DNA from: Caulobacteraceae bacterium
Lineage (GTDB): Bacteria; Pseudomonadota; Alphaproteobacteria; Caulobacterales; Caulobacteraceae
Reading direction: 5' to 3'
Assembly (NCBI GenBank): GCA_947476555.1
Contig: CANJRI010000016.1
Location: forward strand, 1-43,306
DNA: 43,306 nt
Shown: one piece after another, positions 24,899 through 31,570 of the stretch
How positions within the stretch are numbered: the first letter of the stretch is position 1
How the letters are laid out: the number at the start of each line of letters is the position of its first letter
Position numbers and translations under genes: made by a program
Notes under the pieces: generated by a model
The model's database searches: none
Seen by the model: the letters and a program-made list of their open reading frames with translations, nothing else
Told to the model about the DNA's origin: nothing

Positions 24899-25732
24899 AT
24901 GAGCCAACACCTGGAAGTGGTGAATGCGTCCGCGCCGCCGCCGGTTTGGGCCGCGCTGCGCAACGAGGCCGAGGCCGCCGCGAAGAAGGAGGCGGCGCTC
25001 GCCAGCCTGCTCGCCGCCGTGATCCTGAACCACAATGAGCTGGGAGACGCGCTCTCCTACCAACTCGCCCGCAAGCTCGGCGACCAGGAGCTCCGGGCTA
25101 TGTCGCTGCGGGACATCTGCGAGGAGGCCTACGAGGCCGACCCGGGGATCGTCGAGACCGCCGAGTACGACCTGAGGGCCGTCTACGAGCGCGATCCCGC
25201 CTGCAAAGGCTATGTGCAGCCGTTCCTCTACTTCAAGGGATTCCTCGCCCTTCAGACCCACAGGCTGGCCCACTGGCTATGGAGCCAGGAACGCGAGACC
25301 CTGGCGTTCTACCTTCAAAGCCGGATGAGCGAGCTGTTCCAGGTGGACATCCATCCGGCCACCCGGATCGGCCGGGGCGTGTTCATCGACCACGGCACCG
25401 GGATCGTGATCGGCGAGACCGCGGTGATCGGCGACGACGTCTCGATGCTGCAGGGCGTCACCCTGGGCGGCACCGGGGCGGAGCGCGGCGACCGTCACCC
25501 CAAGGTGGGCAAAGGTGTGCTGCTCGGCGCCGGCGCCAAGGTGTTGGGCAATATCGAGTTGGGCGACTACGCCAAGGTGGCATCGGGTTCGGTGGTGCTG
25601 AAGCCGGTGCCGGCGGGCTGCACCGCCGCCGGCGTGCCCGCGCGCATCGTGAACTGCCCGACCTGCGAGGAACCGGCGCGGAGCATGGATCACACGCTGG
25701 CCGACGTGGTGTACGACGACTACGTGATCTGA
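24899..25732 (+). CDS. cysE: Serine O-acetyltransferase CysE
   Basis: CysE acetylates L-serine with acetyl-CoA, the first step of cysteine synthesis. The 277-residue product has the N-terminal helical SAT domain (about 15-135) and a left-handed beta-helix with hexapeptide repeats (VFIDHGTGIVIGETAVIGDD, then VTLGGTG and GVLLGAGAKVLGNI). The catalytic Asp-His pair and the second His in GDRHPKVG are present. The C-terminal tail, usually used in feedback and complex formation with CysK, is long. The ATG at 24899 has GGGAGGT six bases upstream. DUF3126 follows, as in many alphaproteobacteria. Confidence 0.96.
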   Translation: MSQHLEVVNASAPPPVWAALRNEAEAAAKKEAALASLLAAVILNHNELGDALSYQLARKLGDQELRAMSLRDICEEAYEADPGIVETAEYDLRAVYERDPACKGYVQPFLYFKGFLALQTHRLAHWLWSQERETLAFYLQSRMSELFQVDIHPATRIGRGVFIDHGTGIVIGETAVIGDDVSMLQGVTLGGTGAERGDRHPKVGKGVLLGAGAKVLGNIELGDYAKVASGSVVLKPVPAGCTAAGVPARIVNCPTCEEPARSMDHTLADVVYDDYVI

Positions 25733-25821
25733 CGGCCTATCCGCCGCCACCCGTCGAAGCGGCTTCCACTTCCGCCGGGCAGGCTCTAGGTTCGCGCCGA
25801 CGAATTTCCGGGAGCGTACGC

Positions 25822-26028
25822 GTGGACGAAAAAGCCATCCGCAAAATCGAAGGCCACCTGCGAGGGACCTTCGCCAACGCGCGGATCACCCTCGTGCCCC
25901 GACCCAAGCAGAAAGACTCCGCCGAGGTCTACATCGGCGAGGAGTTCATCGGCGTGGTGTTCGAAGACGAGGACGAAGACGGCTCGTACATGTTCGAGAT
26001 GGCCATCCTCGCAGAAGACCTTCCTTAA
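25822..26028 (+). CDS. DUF3126 family protein
   Basis: A 68-residue protein of the alphaproteobacterial DUF3126 family, commonly found next to cysE. It begins with a GTG after GGGAG and shows the pattern KAIRKIEGHLRGTFAN, VYIGEEFIGVVFEDEDEDG and a terminal FEMAILAEDL, predicted as alternating helix and strands. The function is unknown. Its place 89 bases after cysE suggests co-transcription. The convergent SRAP gene ends 8 bases away. Confidence 0.88.
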   Translation: MDEKAIRKIEGHLRGTFANARITLVPRPKQKDSAEVYIGEEFIGVVFEDEDEDGSYMFEMAILAEDLP

Positions 26029-26036
26029 GGCTGCGC

Positions 26037-26582
26037 CTAGCGCACCTGGGTCACCGTCAGGGTCCCGGGGGGCGCGGGGACGAGCGCCGGCTGCGGACCG
26101 TTGAGCCACGCGGCCCAGAGGTTGCTTGGCAGGATAACGATCTGACGGTCGTGATAGGGCGCGACGTCCGGTCCTGGCGGACAGGTCAGCAGGGTGAAGC
26201 GGTCGTCGCGCACCAGGCCGGCGACTCCCAGGAAGCCACCCTGCGTCGGCGTGAACAGCCACTTGGATTTGGGCGGACGGACGCCGGTGAACTCGTAGAA
26301 GCCGTCCATGGGCGCCAGGCAGCGGCCGGTCGGGAAGCGGCGCCCATCCGAGCGGAAGTTGATGAGCGGCCCGCCGCGCGCCTGAACGAAGCCCCAGCGC
26401 AGTTCCCGCAGCTCGACGCCGCCCTCGCGGCCGACGAGGACCGGGGCCTTGTCGGTGGGGCGCACCGAGGCGCGCGGCTCCAGGTTCGGCGCTCCGCCGA
26501 CCCAGGTCATGGGCAGGGACAGCCGACTGAATTCTTCAAGCAGCTCGTCGAGCGATCGCTCGAACCGGTACTCGTTGCACAT
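26037..26582 (-). CDS. SRAP domain protein (SOS response-associated peptidase, YedK/HMCES-like)
   Basis: A 181-residue SRAP protein, which crosslinks to abasic sites in single-stranded DNA and shields them. The catalytic Cys2 is exposed after Met removal (MCNEYRF). The active-site Asn lies in PNLEPRASVRP, the Glu in CLAPMDGFYEF and the His in PYHDRQIVILP. At 181 residues it is slightly shorter than E. coli YedK. The core INARAET-like motif is replaced by INFRSDGRR, a subgroup variation. It could be SOS-regulated, but no clear LexA box was found. Confidence 0.93.
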   Translation of the reverse strand: MCNEYRFERSLDELLEEFSRLSLPMTWVGGAPNLEPRASVRPTDKAPVLVGREGGVELRELRWGFVQARGGPLINFRSDGRRFPTGRCLAPMDGFYEFTGVRPPKSKWLFTPTQGGFLGVAGLVRDDRFTLLTCPPGPDVAPYHDRQIVILPSNLWAAWLNGPQPALVPAPPGTLTVTQVR

Positions 26583-26609
26583 CGCCCCGGCCCTATCACC
26601 GGGCCCGGT

Positions 26610-26990
26610 CTAGGGCGAGGCCTCCTCAGCCTCGTCGGCCAGCATCAGGACCACGCAGTTCGCGAGTTCGTCCGGATAGAAGGGCTTGGGGAACATCACT
26701 GCGTCGGGAACCCCGAACCTGTCGAGGTGGGCGGCATGGCCGGTGATGTAGACCACCTGCAGATTAGGATTGAGCTGCCGCGCCCGGCGCGCCACGTCGA
26801 AGCCGGTTGTGCCGACGCCCAGATTTATGTCGGCGATCAATATCCGGAAGCTGCGGGCCTCCGCCTCGAGGACCGCATAGGCCGAGACGTCGTCATGCGC
26901 GGTGCGCACCGACAGGCCGCGACGTTCCAGAGAGTCCTGGACAACCTCCAGGACCTCCGCTTCGTCTTCGACAATCAGGATGGACGACAT
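26610..26990 (-). CDS. Single-domain response regulator (receiver only)
   Basis: A 126-residue receiver with no output domain. The acidic pocket is in LIVEDEAEV (5-13), the phospho-acceptor is Asp54 in LIADINLG, the switch Thr lies in VVYITGHA and the conserved Lys in MFPKPFYPDEL. The ATG at 26990 is chosen because the domain starts there; an open extension upstream is not domain-like. No histidine kinase is nearby, so it is an orphan. Such receivers in Caulobacterales often serve phosphorelays or stress signalling. Confidence 0.9.
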   Translation of the reverse strand: MSSILIVEDEAEVLEVVQDSLERRGLSVRTAHDDVSAYAVLEAEARSFRILIADINLGVGTTGFDVARRARQLNPNLQVVYITGHAAHLDRFGVPDAVMFPKPFYPDELANCVVLMLADEAEEASP

Positions 26991-27173
26991 AGCCCAAACA
27001 AATCCCGCGATACTTGCGTCGCATTCCCGACAGAAGGCGGCGCTTCGCGTGAACGCATCCTTTGGCAAAAGGTTCAAAAAGCGGGGAACGAGTCGCGCTG
27101 TGGCGCGCTCTCCATCGACCTCGGGCGTGTTCGCGGCGTGCCACCGCTAGTCGCTTGTGTAGTTGGAGCGACC

Positions 27174-27368
27174 ATGAGCGATCACCGGAAATACCTCGAT
27201 CACGCTGAAGACGCCGACCGCCTGGCGCGACTTTCGGCGACGCACGCCGAGCGGGCGGCCTATGAACGGATCGCCACGGTGTGGCGGGAGCTTGCGGGCG
27301 ACGACGACCGCGCCGCCGACAAGATCAGCGCTCGGCGGGACGGTTCAGTTCGGCCTCCGCGAGATTGA
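27174..27368 (+). CDS. Small helical protein, unknown (64 residues)
   Basis: A 64-residue, mostly helical, charged protein with a good ribosome site (GGAG, five bases before the ATG). The core YERIATVWRELAG resembles the core of the convergent 71-residue protein (VCRIAETWLNLAEAEL), so they appear to be related small proteins. Its 3' end overlaps that gene by 44 bases on the opposite strand. No named family was recognised. Its DNA composition matches the neighbours. Confidence 0.65.
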   Translation: MSDHRKYLDHAEDADRLARLSATHAERAAYERIATVWRELAGDDDRAADKISARRDGSVRPPRD

Positions 27369-27540
27369 GCCAGGTCTCGGCTATCCGACAAACGGCCGCC
27401 TTCTCCTCGGGGGTTTCGACCTTGGACAGCAAGGCGAGCGCTTCTTCGGCCCGACGCACATAGTCGGACGCCGCGCCGGTGCGGACGTCGGTGGCCACCA
27501 TGCGGCGGGCGGAATCGAGCGAGGTCACATCGCCGGCCAT
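27325..27540 (-). CDS. Small helical protein, unknown (71 residues)
   Basis: A 71-residue protein with two predicted helices (SDYVRRAEEALALLSKV and EEKAAVCRIAETWLNLAEAE). It starts with ATG after GGAG, three bases downstream of the preceding minus-strand gene, so the two form a likely operon. The RIAxxWxxLAE core is shared with the convergent 64-residue gene. No domain name can be given. The overlap with the convergent gene would form a 44-bp double-stranded RNA if both are transcribed. Confidence 0.65.
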   Translation of the reverse strand: MAGDVTSLDSARRMVATDVRTGAASDYVRRAEEALALLSKVETPEEKAAVCRIAETWLNLAEAELNRPAER

Positions 27541-27543
27541 GGT

Positions 27544-27738
27544 CTAGCTCCGCGCTTCGAGGGGCACGGTCGTGACCCGCCGGTCCTCTTGCCAGATGGC
27601 GACGGCCACGCAACTCCCGTACTCGGTGAGCATGCGCGCCGCTGCGTCGCAAGCCGCGTGATCGTCCGTCAGTTCGATGGCCTGGAAGGCGCTGGACGAA
27701 CCGTCAGGCTGGTTCGGATAGAAGGTGTAAAGAGGCAC
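27544..27738 (-). CDS. Small protein, unknown (64 residues, GTG start)
   Basis: A 64-residue protein beginning VPLYTFYPNQPDGSSSAF (GTG as Met), followed by acidic and Ala-rich stretches with DDHAACDAAARMLTEYG and ending VAIWQEDRRVTTVPLEARS. The pattern (short N-terminal strand, helix with regularly spaced Ala, strand) resembles small DUF6894-like proteins, but the match is uncertain. GGAG lies eight bases before the GTG. It is first in a two-gene run with the 71-residue protein. Confidence 0.55.
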   Translation of the reverse strand: MPLYTFYPNQPDGSSSAFQAIELTDDHAACDAAARMLTEYGSCVAVAIWQEDRRVTTVPLEARS

Positions 27739-27884
27739 AATGCGAGCTCCGGCACAGGCGGGAGCTGGGCCGCGAAGCCCGTCTCTCAGTCGCCAGCGCC
27801 TGGGAACCCCGTGCCGGCGATATCCCATGCTAGCACCCCGCCGGCCCCTCACCGTCGAAATACGACAGAGCTTCAATTTTATCC

Positions 27885-27995
27885 TCAGGCCAGGCTAGCG
27901 GCCCACATGGCTCCGCCGGCCAGGACCAGCCCCAGGCCCAGGCCCGCCAGCACGCTGGAAAGGTATTGCGCGAAGGAAAGGGGGCTCCAAGCCAT
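27885..27995 (-). CDS. Possible 36-residue membrane microprotein
   Basis: A short frame reading MAWSPLSFAQYLSSVLAG and then a strongly hydrophobic stretch (LGLGLVLAGGAMWAASLA) to the stop. It would span the membrane once. Only a weak ribosome site is visible. Hydrophobicity, an isolated position and a clean stop make it plausible, but it could be chance in GC-rich DNA. The rest of 27739-28149 holds no other gene. Confidence 0.35.
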   Translation of the reverse strand: MAWSPLSFAQYLSSVLAGLGLGLVLAGGAMWAASLA

Positions 27996-28071
27996 GCCGG
28001 GCAGCGTCCGGTTGGCGGTGATTCATCGCCAGCGCCCGGGGGTTGAAAAGGACCGATCCGCTTCGCGCGCC

Positions 28072-28110
28072 GCGACGCTCAAGGTTTGCTGATGAAACCT
28101 TGAGCGTCGC
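28072..28110. repeat. Perfect 16-bp hairpin upstream of the GlsB-like gene
   Basis: GCGACGCTCAAGGTTT (28072-28087) and AAACCTTGAGCGTCGC (28095-28110) are perfect complements around a seven-base loop. The hairpin ends 39 bases before the GlsB-like start codon. There is no T run, so it is not a simple terminator. It could be an operator for a dimeric regulator or a leader hairpin controlling mRNA stability. Confidence 0.75.
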
Positions 28111-28149
28111 TCCGAGTTAGCAGCGCGGAGCTTTGAAGGAGAACCATCT

Positions 28150-28404
28150 ATGACTGGCGTAGGCATTATTGCCGCAATCATCATCGGTATCGCAGCCGGC
28201 TGGATCGCCGAGAAGGTCATGCACCGTAACCACGGCCTGCTGACGAACCTGATCGTCGGCGTCGTCGGGGCGTTCCTCGGTAGCTTTATCGCCACGGCCC
28301 TCGGCTTCGGCTCCTCGGGCATCCTGCCCAGCCTGCTGATCGCCACCCTCGGCGCGATCCTGCTGCTGTTCCTCGTTGGACTGTTCCAGCGCAGGCGCGT
28401 CTAA
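28150..28404 (+). CDS. GlsB/YeaQ/YmgE family stress-response membrane protein
   Basis: An 84-residue inner-membrane protein of the transglycosylase-associated (GlsB/YeaQ/YmgE) family. It has three hydrophobic helices (about 4-20, 33-52 and 58-78) with the family motifs GIAAGWIAEKVM, NLIVGVVGAFLGSF and GAILLLFLVGLFQRRR. AGGAG precedes the ATG. Members are often induced by general stress, and a perfect hairpin lies in the upstream region. The function is unknown. Confidence 0.93.
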   Translation: MTGVGIIAAIIIGIAAGWIAEKVMHRNHGLLTNLIVGVVGAFLGSFIATALGFGSSGILPSLLIATLGAILLLFLVGLFQRRRV

Positions 28405-28426
28405 ACACCGCGACGACCCGGAAACC

Positions 28427-28458
28427 GGCCGGCGGCGGGCGCGAGCCTTCCGCCGGCC
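28427..28458. terminator. Hairpin between GlsB-like gene and convergent gene
   Basis: GGCCGGCGG (28427-28435) pairs perfectly with CCGCCGGCC (28450-28458). It is located between two convergent genes, so a bidirectional transcription end is likely. T-rich tails are poor on both sides. Confidence 0.45.
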
Positions 28459-28487
28459 GACTTATGTCTGACGGCAGGCCATCGCAG

Positions 28488-28988
28488 CTACCAGTTGCAG
28501 CTGGTGTCGATCCAAAGGGTCATGGAGCCCACGTGACGCGCGGTGTCGGTGCGACGCAAACAGGCGTCCAGCGCGCCATGGAAGGTCTCCCACGGCTGGA
28601 CCTCGGCGGTCAGTAGCACGGGCAAAGTCGTGTGATCCGCCGCCTCGGCCGCGCAGGTCCTGGCGCGGGTCAGGATAGTCCGGCTCAGGAGCCGGGGGCC
28701 GCTCAGTTCGGCGATCAGTTCGCCCCGCCTCTCGAAGGTGGCCCGCCGAACCGGACCCTCCAGGTCCAGCGGCCCGGTCGCCTCGTCAAGCACGCGCGGG
28801 CCGCAGCCCATCACCGGCAGCATGCCGGACCACAGGCGGTCCGCTCGACGCCAGAAGAGGTTGGTGCGGACATCGCGGGCGTCATGCGGGGCCCTGACGA
28901 TCGCAGGCCCGGCAGCGACGGATTGCGCCGCCGCTGGCTGCGCCAGCAGGGCGAGGCCCACTCCGATAGCGAAAAGTCGTAGACGCAT
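28488..28988 (-). CDS. Exported protein of unknown function
   Basis: A 166-residue protein with a clear signal peptide (MRLRLFAIGVGLALLAQPAAAQ, cleavage after AAA or AQ). The mature part contains four Cys, in GCGPRVL, ARTCAAEA, DACLRRTD and DTSCNW, which could make two disulfides, consistent with a periplasmic or secreted protein. No known domain was recognised. It is convergent with the GlsB-like gene. Confidence 0.75.
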   Translation of the reverse strand: MRLRLFAIGVGLALLAQPAAAQSVAAGPAIVRAPHDARDVRTNLFWRRADRLWSGMLPVMGCGPRVLDEATGPLDLEGPVRRATFERRGELIAELSGPRLLSRTILTRARTCAAEAADHTTLPVLLTAEVQPWETFHGALDACLRRTDTARHVGSMTLWIDTSCNW

Positions 28989-29107
28989 TCGCGCCCGATC
29001 CCCCGACAGTCCGCATTTAAGGAGCTTAGCCGTTCAGGAGAGTCAACAAAGACTTAACTCGCCGTGGTTAATTCGTTCCCGATTTGTCCAGGGGTCCGGC
29101 CTAGGGC

Positions 29108-29186
29108 GAATCCCGCATGTCACGAAATCTTCTTCGTCGCGCGATAGACAAAAGCGAATCGTTCGAGTCAGAGATTCCCGCGACTC
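29108..29186. promoter_or_regulatory. Cluster of five GANTC (CcrM-type) sites
   Basis: GAATC at 29108 and 29156, GAGTC at 29165, GATTC at 29173 and GACTC at 29182 give five sites in 79 bases, four of them in 31 bases at 8-9 base spacing. In Caulobacter-like genomes GANTC is methylated by CcrM, is rare, and within promoters directs GcrA-dependent transcription. The cluster lies immediately before the CYTH-CHAD gene start. Confidence 0.55.
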
Positions 29187-29207
29187 CAACCGCCTGTGAG
29201 CCGCTTC

Positions 29208-30734
29208 ATGTCGACCCGCCAGGACGCAGTTCCGGAGACGGAGCTGAAGTTCGAGCTTGGGCCGGATTCTGTTGAGCGCCTGACGGGTCATCCGCTGTTC
29301 TCCAATCCGGGTCGGACCAAAAGCCTGCGGGCGGTTTATTTCGACACGCCCAGCCATGCCCTGCGCAACGCCGGCTTCAGCGTCCGCGTGCGCCAGAGCG
29401 GTGGAAAGTACGTCCAGACCGTCAAGCAGCGCACGGGCGGCCAGCTCATCACCCGCAGCGAGTGGGGGGCGGAAGTGCCGAGCGAAGCGCTGGACCTGGC
29501 CGAACTCGACAAGACGCCGGCCGGAGCGGTCCTGCACGCCGAGCCGGAAGCAGTGGGGCCGGTGTTCTCCACCAACGTCGAGCGGACCACCCGGATGTGG
29601 CGCGACGGCGAAACGGTGGTGGAACTCAGCCTCGACCAGGGCGAGGTGAGCGCGGGCGACCGGCGCGAGCCGATCCAGGAACTGGAGCTCGAATTGAAAT
29701 CCGGCGACCGGGCGGACCTGTTCGCCCTGGCCCGCGACCTCACCGACCGCGCCCCCCTGACCCTGTCGTTCGTCAGCAAGGGCGAGAAGGGCTACCGGCT
29801 GGCGGATCACGACGGCCTGGCGGCGATCCGCGCAGAGGTCTCGGCGGTGACCCCAAAACTGACCGCCGCGGAGGCGTTCCAGGCGGTGGCCAGCGGCTGC
29901 CTTTCCCAGATCGCCGGCAACGCCCAACTTTTTCGGCGGGTTCGTTCGCCCGAAACCCTGCATCAGCTGCGGGTCGGGCTGAGGCGGCTGCGGGCCGCCC
30001 TGAAGGCCTTCGAGCCGATGCTGGAGGACGCCGAGTACGGAGCCGTGCGCGACGGGGTCAAGGGCCTGGCCCACGCGCTCGACCATGGACGGGACCTGGA
30101 TGTGTTCATCCAGCGGGTCCTGCCGACGGACGAGGAGGACAGCGACGACGCCACCGTCGCCGCCCTGCGCAAGCGGCTGATGCACGCCCAGGCCGCCGAG
30201 TATGAAAAGATCGTCGAGATGATCGGGTCCGAGGTCTTCATGCGGCTCCTCCTGCGGATCGCCGGCTGGGTGGAAGTGGGCGACTGGTTGCGCCTGGAGG
30301 ATCCGGCCGCCTCGCGCCTGCGCGCCATGCCCGCCGCCGAGCTGGGCCGCCGGATGCTGGACCGCTTCCACGACAAGGTCCTGAAGGCTGGCCGCCATTT
30401 CAAATCCCTGGGCGTGGACGAGCGGCACGCGCTGCGCCTGCGCGCCAAGCGGCTCCGCTACGCGGCCGAATTCTTCGGCGGGGCGTTCCGAGGCGGCGAC
30501 AAGCGCCGCCAGAGGTACGCGCGGGCCGTCAAGGACCTGCAGAATCACCTCGGGGAACTCAACGACCTGGCGATGATCGAGCGGCGCACGTTGCAATTCG
30601 TCGGCGAGAAGAGCCCGGCCCTGGCCTACGCGGCGGGGCGGCTGATCGGCCAACGGAAATCCAGCGAGGCGGCGCTGCTGGCGGCCGCGGCCAAGGCCAA
30701 CGACGCGGTCAGGACCGCCCGGCCATTCTGGTAG
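29208..30734 (+). CDS. CYTH-CHAD domain protein (inorganic triphosphatase-like)
   Basis: A 508-residue two-domain protein. The N-terminal CYTH triphosphate tunnel domain (about 8-200) has the diagnostic ExExK motif as ETELK near residue 10. Charged strands follow, such as RAVYFDTPSHALR and VQTVKQRTGGQ. This domain hydrolyses triphosphate in relatives such as E. coli YgiF. The C-terminal CHAD domain (about 225-500) is helical and His/Arg-rich (LHQLRVGLRRLRAALKAF, RLRAKRLRYAAEFF) and binds polyphosphate. A role in polyphosphate or triphosphate metabolism is inferred. The ATG at 29208 is chosen over GTG at 29196; no ribosome site marks either. A GANTC cluster precedes it. Confidence 0.92.
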   Translation: MSTRQDAVPETELKFELGPDSVERLTGHPLFSNPGRTKSLRAVYFDTPSHALRNAGFSVRVRQSGGKYVQTVKQRTGGQLITRSEWGAEVPSEALDLAELDKTPAGAVLHAEPEAVGPVFSTNVERTTRMWRDGETVVELSLDQGEVSAGDRREPIQELELELKSGDRADLFALARDLTDRAPLTLSFVSKGEKGYRLADHDGLAAIRAEVSAVTPKLTAAEAFQAVASGCLSQIAGNAQLFRRVRSPETLHQLRVGLRRLRAALKAFEPMLEDAEYGAVRDGVKGLAHALDHGRDLDVFIQRVLPTDEEDSDDATVAALRKRLMHAQAAEYEKIVEMIGSEVFMRLLLRIAGWVEVGDWLRLEDPAASRLRAMPAAELGRRMLDRFHDKVLKAGRHFKSLGVDERHALRLRAKRLRYAAEFFGGAFRGGDKRRQRYARAVKDLQNHLGELNDLAMIERRTLQFVGEKSPALAYAAGRLIGQRKSSEAALLAAAAKANDAVRTARPFW

Positions 30735-30799
30735 CTGGCGCCTTGCGCTCGCCGCCCGGCCGGCGGCTTACTGCGACATCAGGGCGAAGGAGAAACGCC

Positions 30800-31570
30800 A
30801 TGGCCGATGGTTTCGCAGTCGAGGCCCCCTGCCTGAAGGACAAGGTGGGCGAGGCCGAGTGGGGCGCGCGGGTCGAACTGGCGGCGCTCTACAGACTGGT
30901 GGCCCTGCAGGGGTGGGACGACCTGATCTACACCCACATCTCGGCGCGCGTGCCGGGACCCGAGCACCATTTCCTGATCAATCCCTATGGCCTGCATTTC
31001 GGCGAGATCACCGCCTCGTCGCTGGTGAAGATCGACCTGAACGGCGCGATCCAGCAGGAGACCAGCTATCAGGTCAACGCCGCCGGCTTCACCGTCCATT
31101 CGGCCATGCACATGGCCCGGGAAGACGCGCATTTCGTCATGCACCTGCACACCGACCAGGGCGTGGCGGTGGCCTCGCAGCGCGAGGGCCTGTTGCCGAT
31201 CTCCCAGCACGCGCTGATCGTGCTGCCAAGGCTGGCCTACCACGGCTACGAGGGCATCGCCCTGCGGCTGGAGGAGCGCGAGAGGCTGGTGGCCGACATG
31301 GGGGATAAGACGCTGATGCTGCTACGTAACCACGGCACCCTCGCCGTGGGCCCCACCGCCGCCGACTGCTGGTTGGGGATGTTCTTCCTGGAGCGGGCCT
31401 GCGCCCAGCAGGTCATGGCCCTTTCGGCCGGCCGGGAAAACCTGCTGACACCGCCCCAGGCGGCCCAGGACGAGGTGCGCATGGCGACCGCGGGGGCTTT
31501 CGGCGGTGGGCTGGCATGGCCCGGCTGCCTGCGCCGGCTGGGCCGGGAATCGCCGGGCTACGACGCCTAG
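30800..31570 (+). CDS. Class II aldolase/adducin family protein
   Basis: A 256-residue protein of the class II aldolase/adducin family (zinc-dependent aldolases and epimerases such as FucA and AraD). The metal site is suggested by HFVMHLHTDQG (two His) and RNHGTLAVG (third His). The N-terminal DLIYTHISARVP and FLINPYGLHFGEI stretches are typical. A ribosome site (GAAGGAG) precedes the ATG. The substrate is unknown; relatives of this length are often unassigned. Its stop shares the palindrome CTAG with the convergent glycosyltransferase gene. Confidence 0.9.
   Translation: MADGFAVEAPCLKDKVGEAEWGARVELAALYRLVALQGWDDLIYTHISARVPGPEHHFLINPYGLHFGEITASSLVKIDLNGAIQQETSYQVNAAGFTVHSAMHMAREDAHFVMHLHTDQGVAVASQREGLLPISQHALIVLPRLAYHGYEGIALRLEERERLVADMGDKTLMLLRNHGTLAVGPTAADCWLGMFFLERACAQQVMALSAGRENLLTPPQAAQDEVRMATAGAFGGGLAWPGCLRRLGRESPGYDA

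Noticed and set aside
29050..29085. CtrA box (TTAA-N7-TTAA) before the CYTH-CHAD gene
   Set aside because: The two TTAA elements are 10 bases apart rather than 7, so the consensus is not met.
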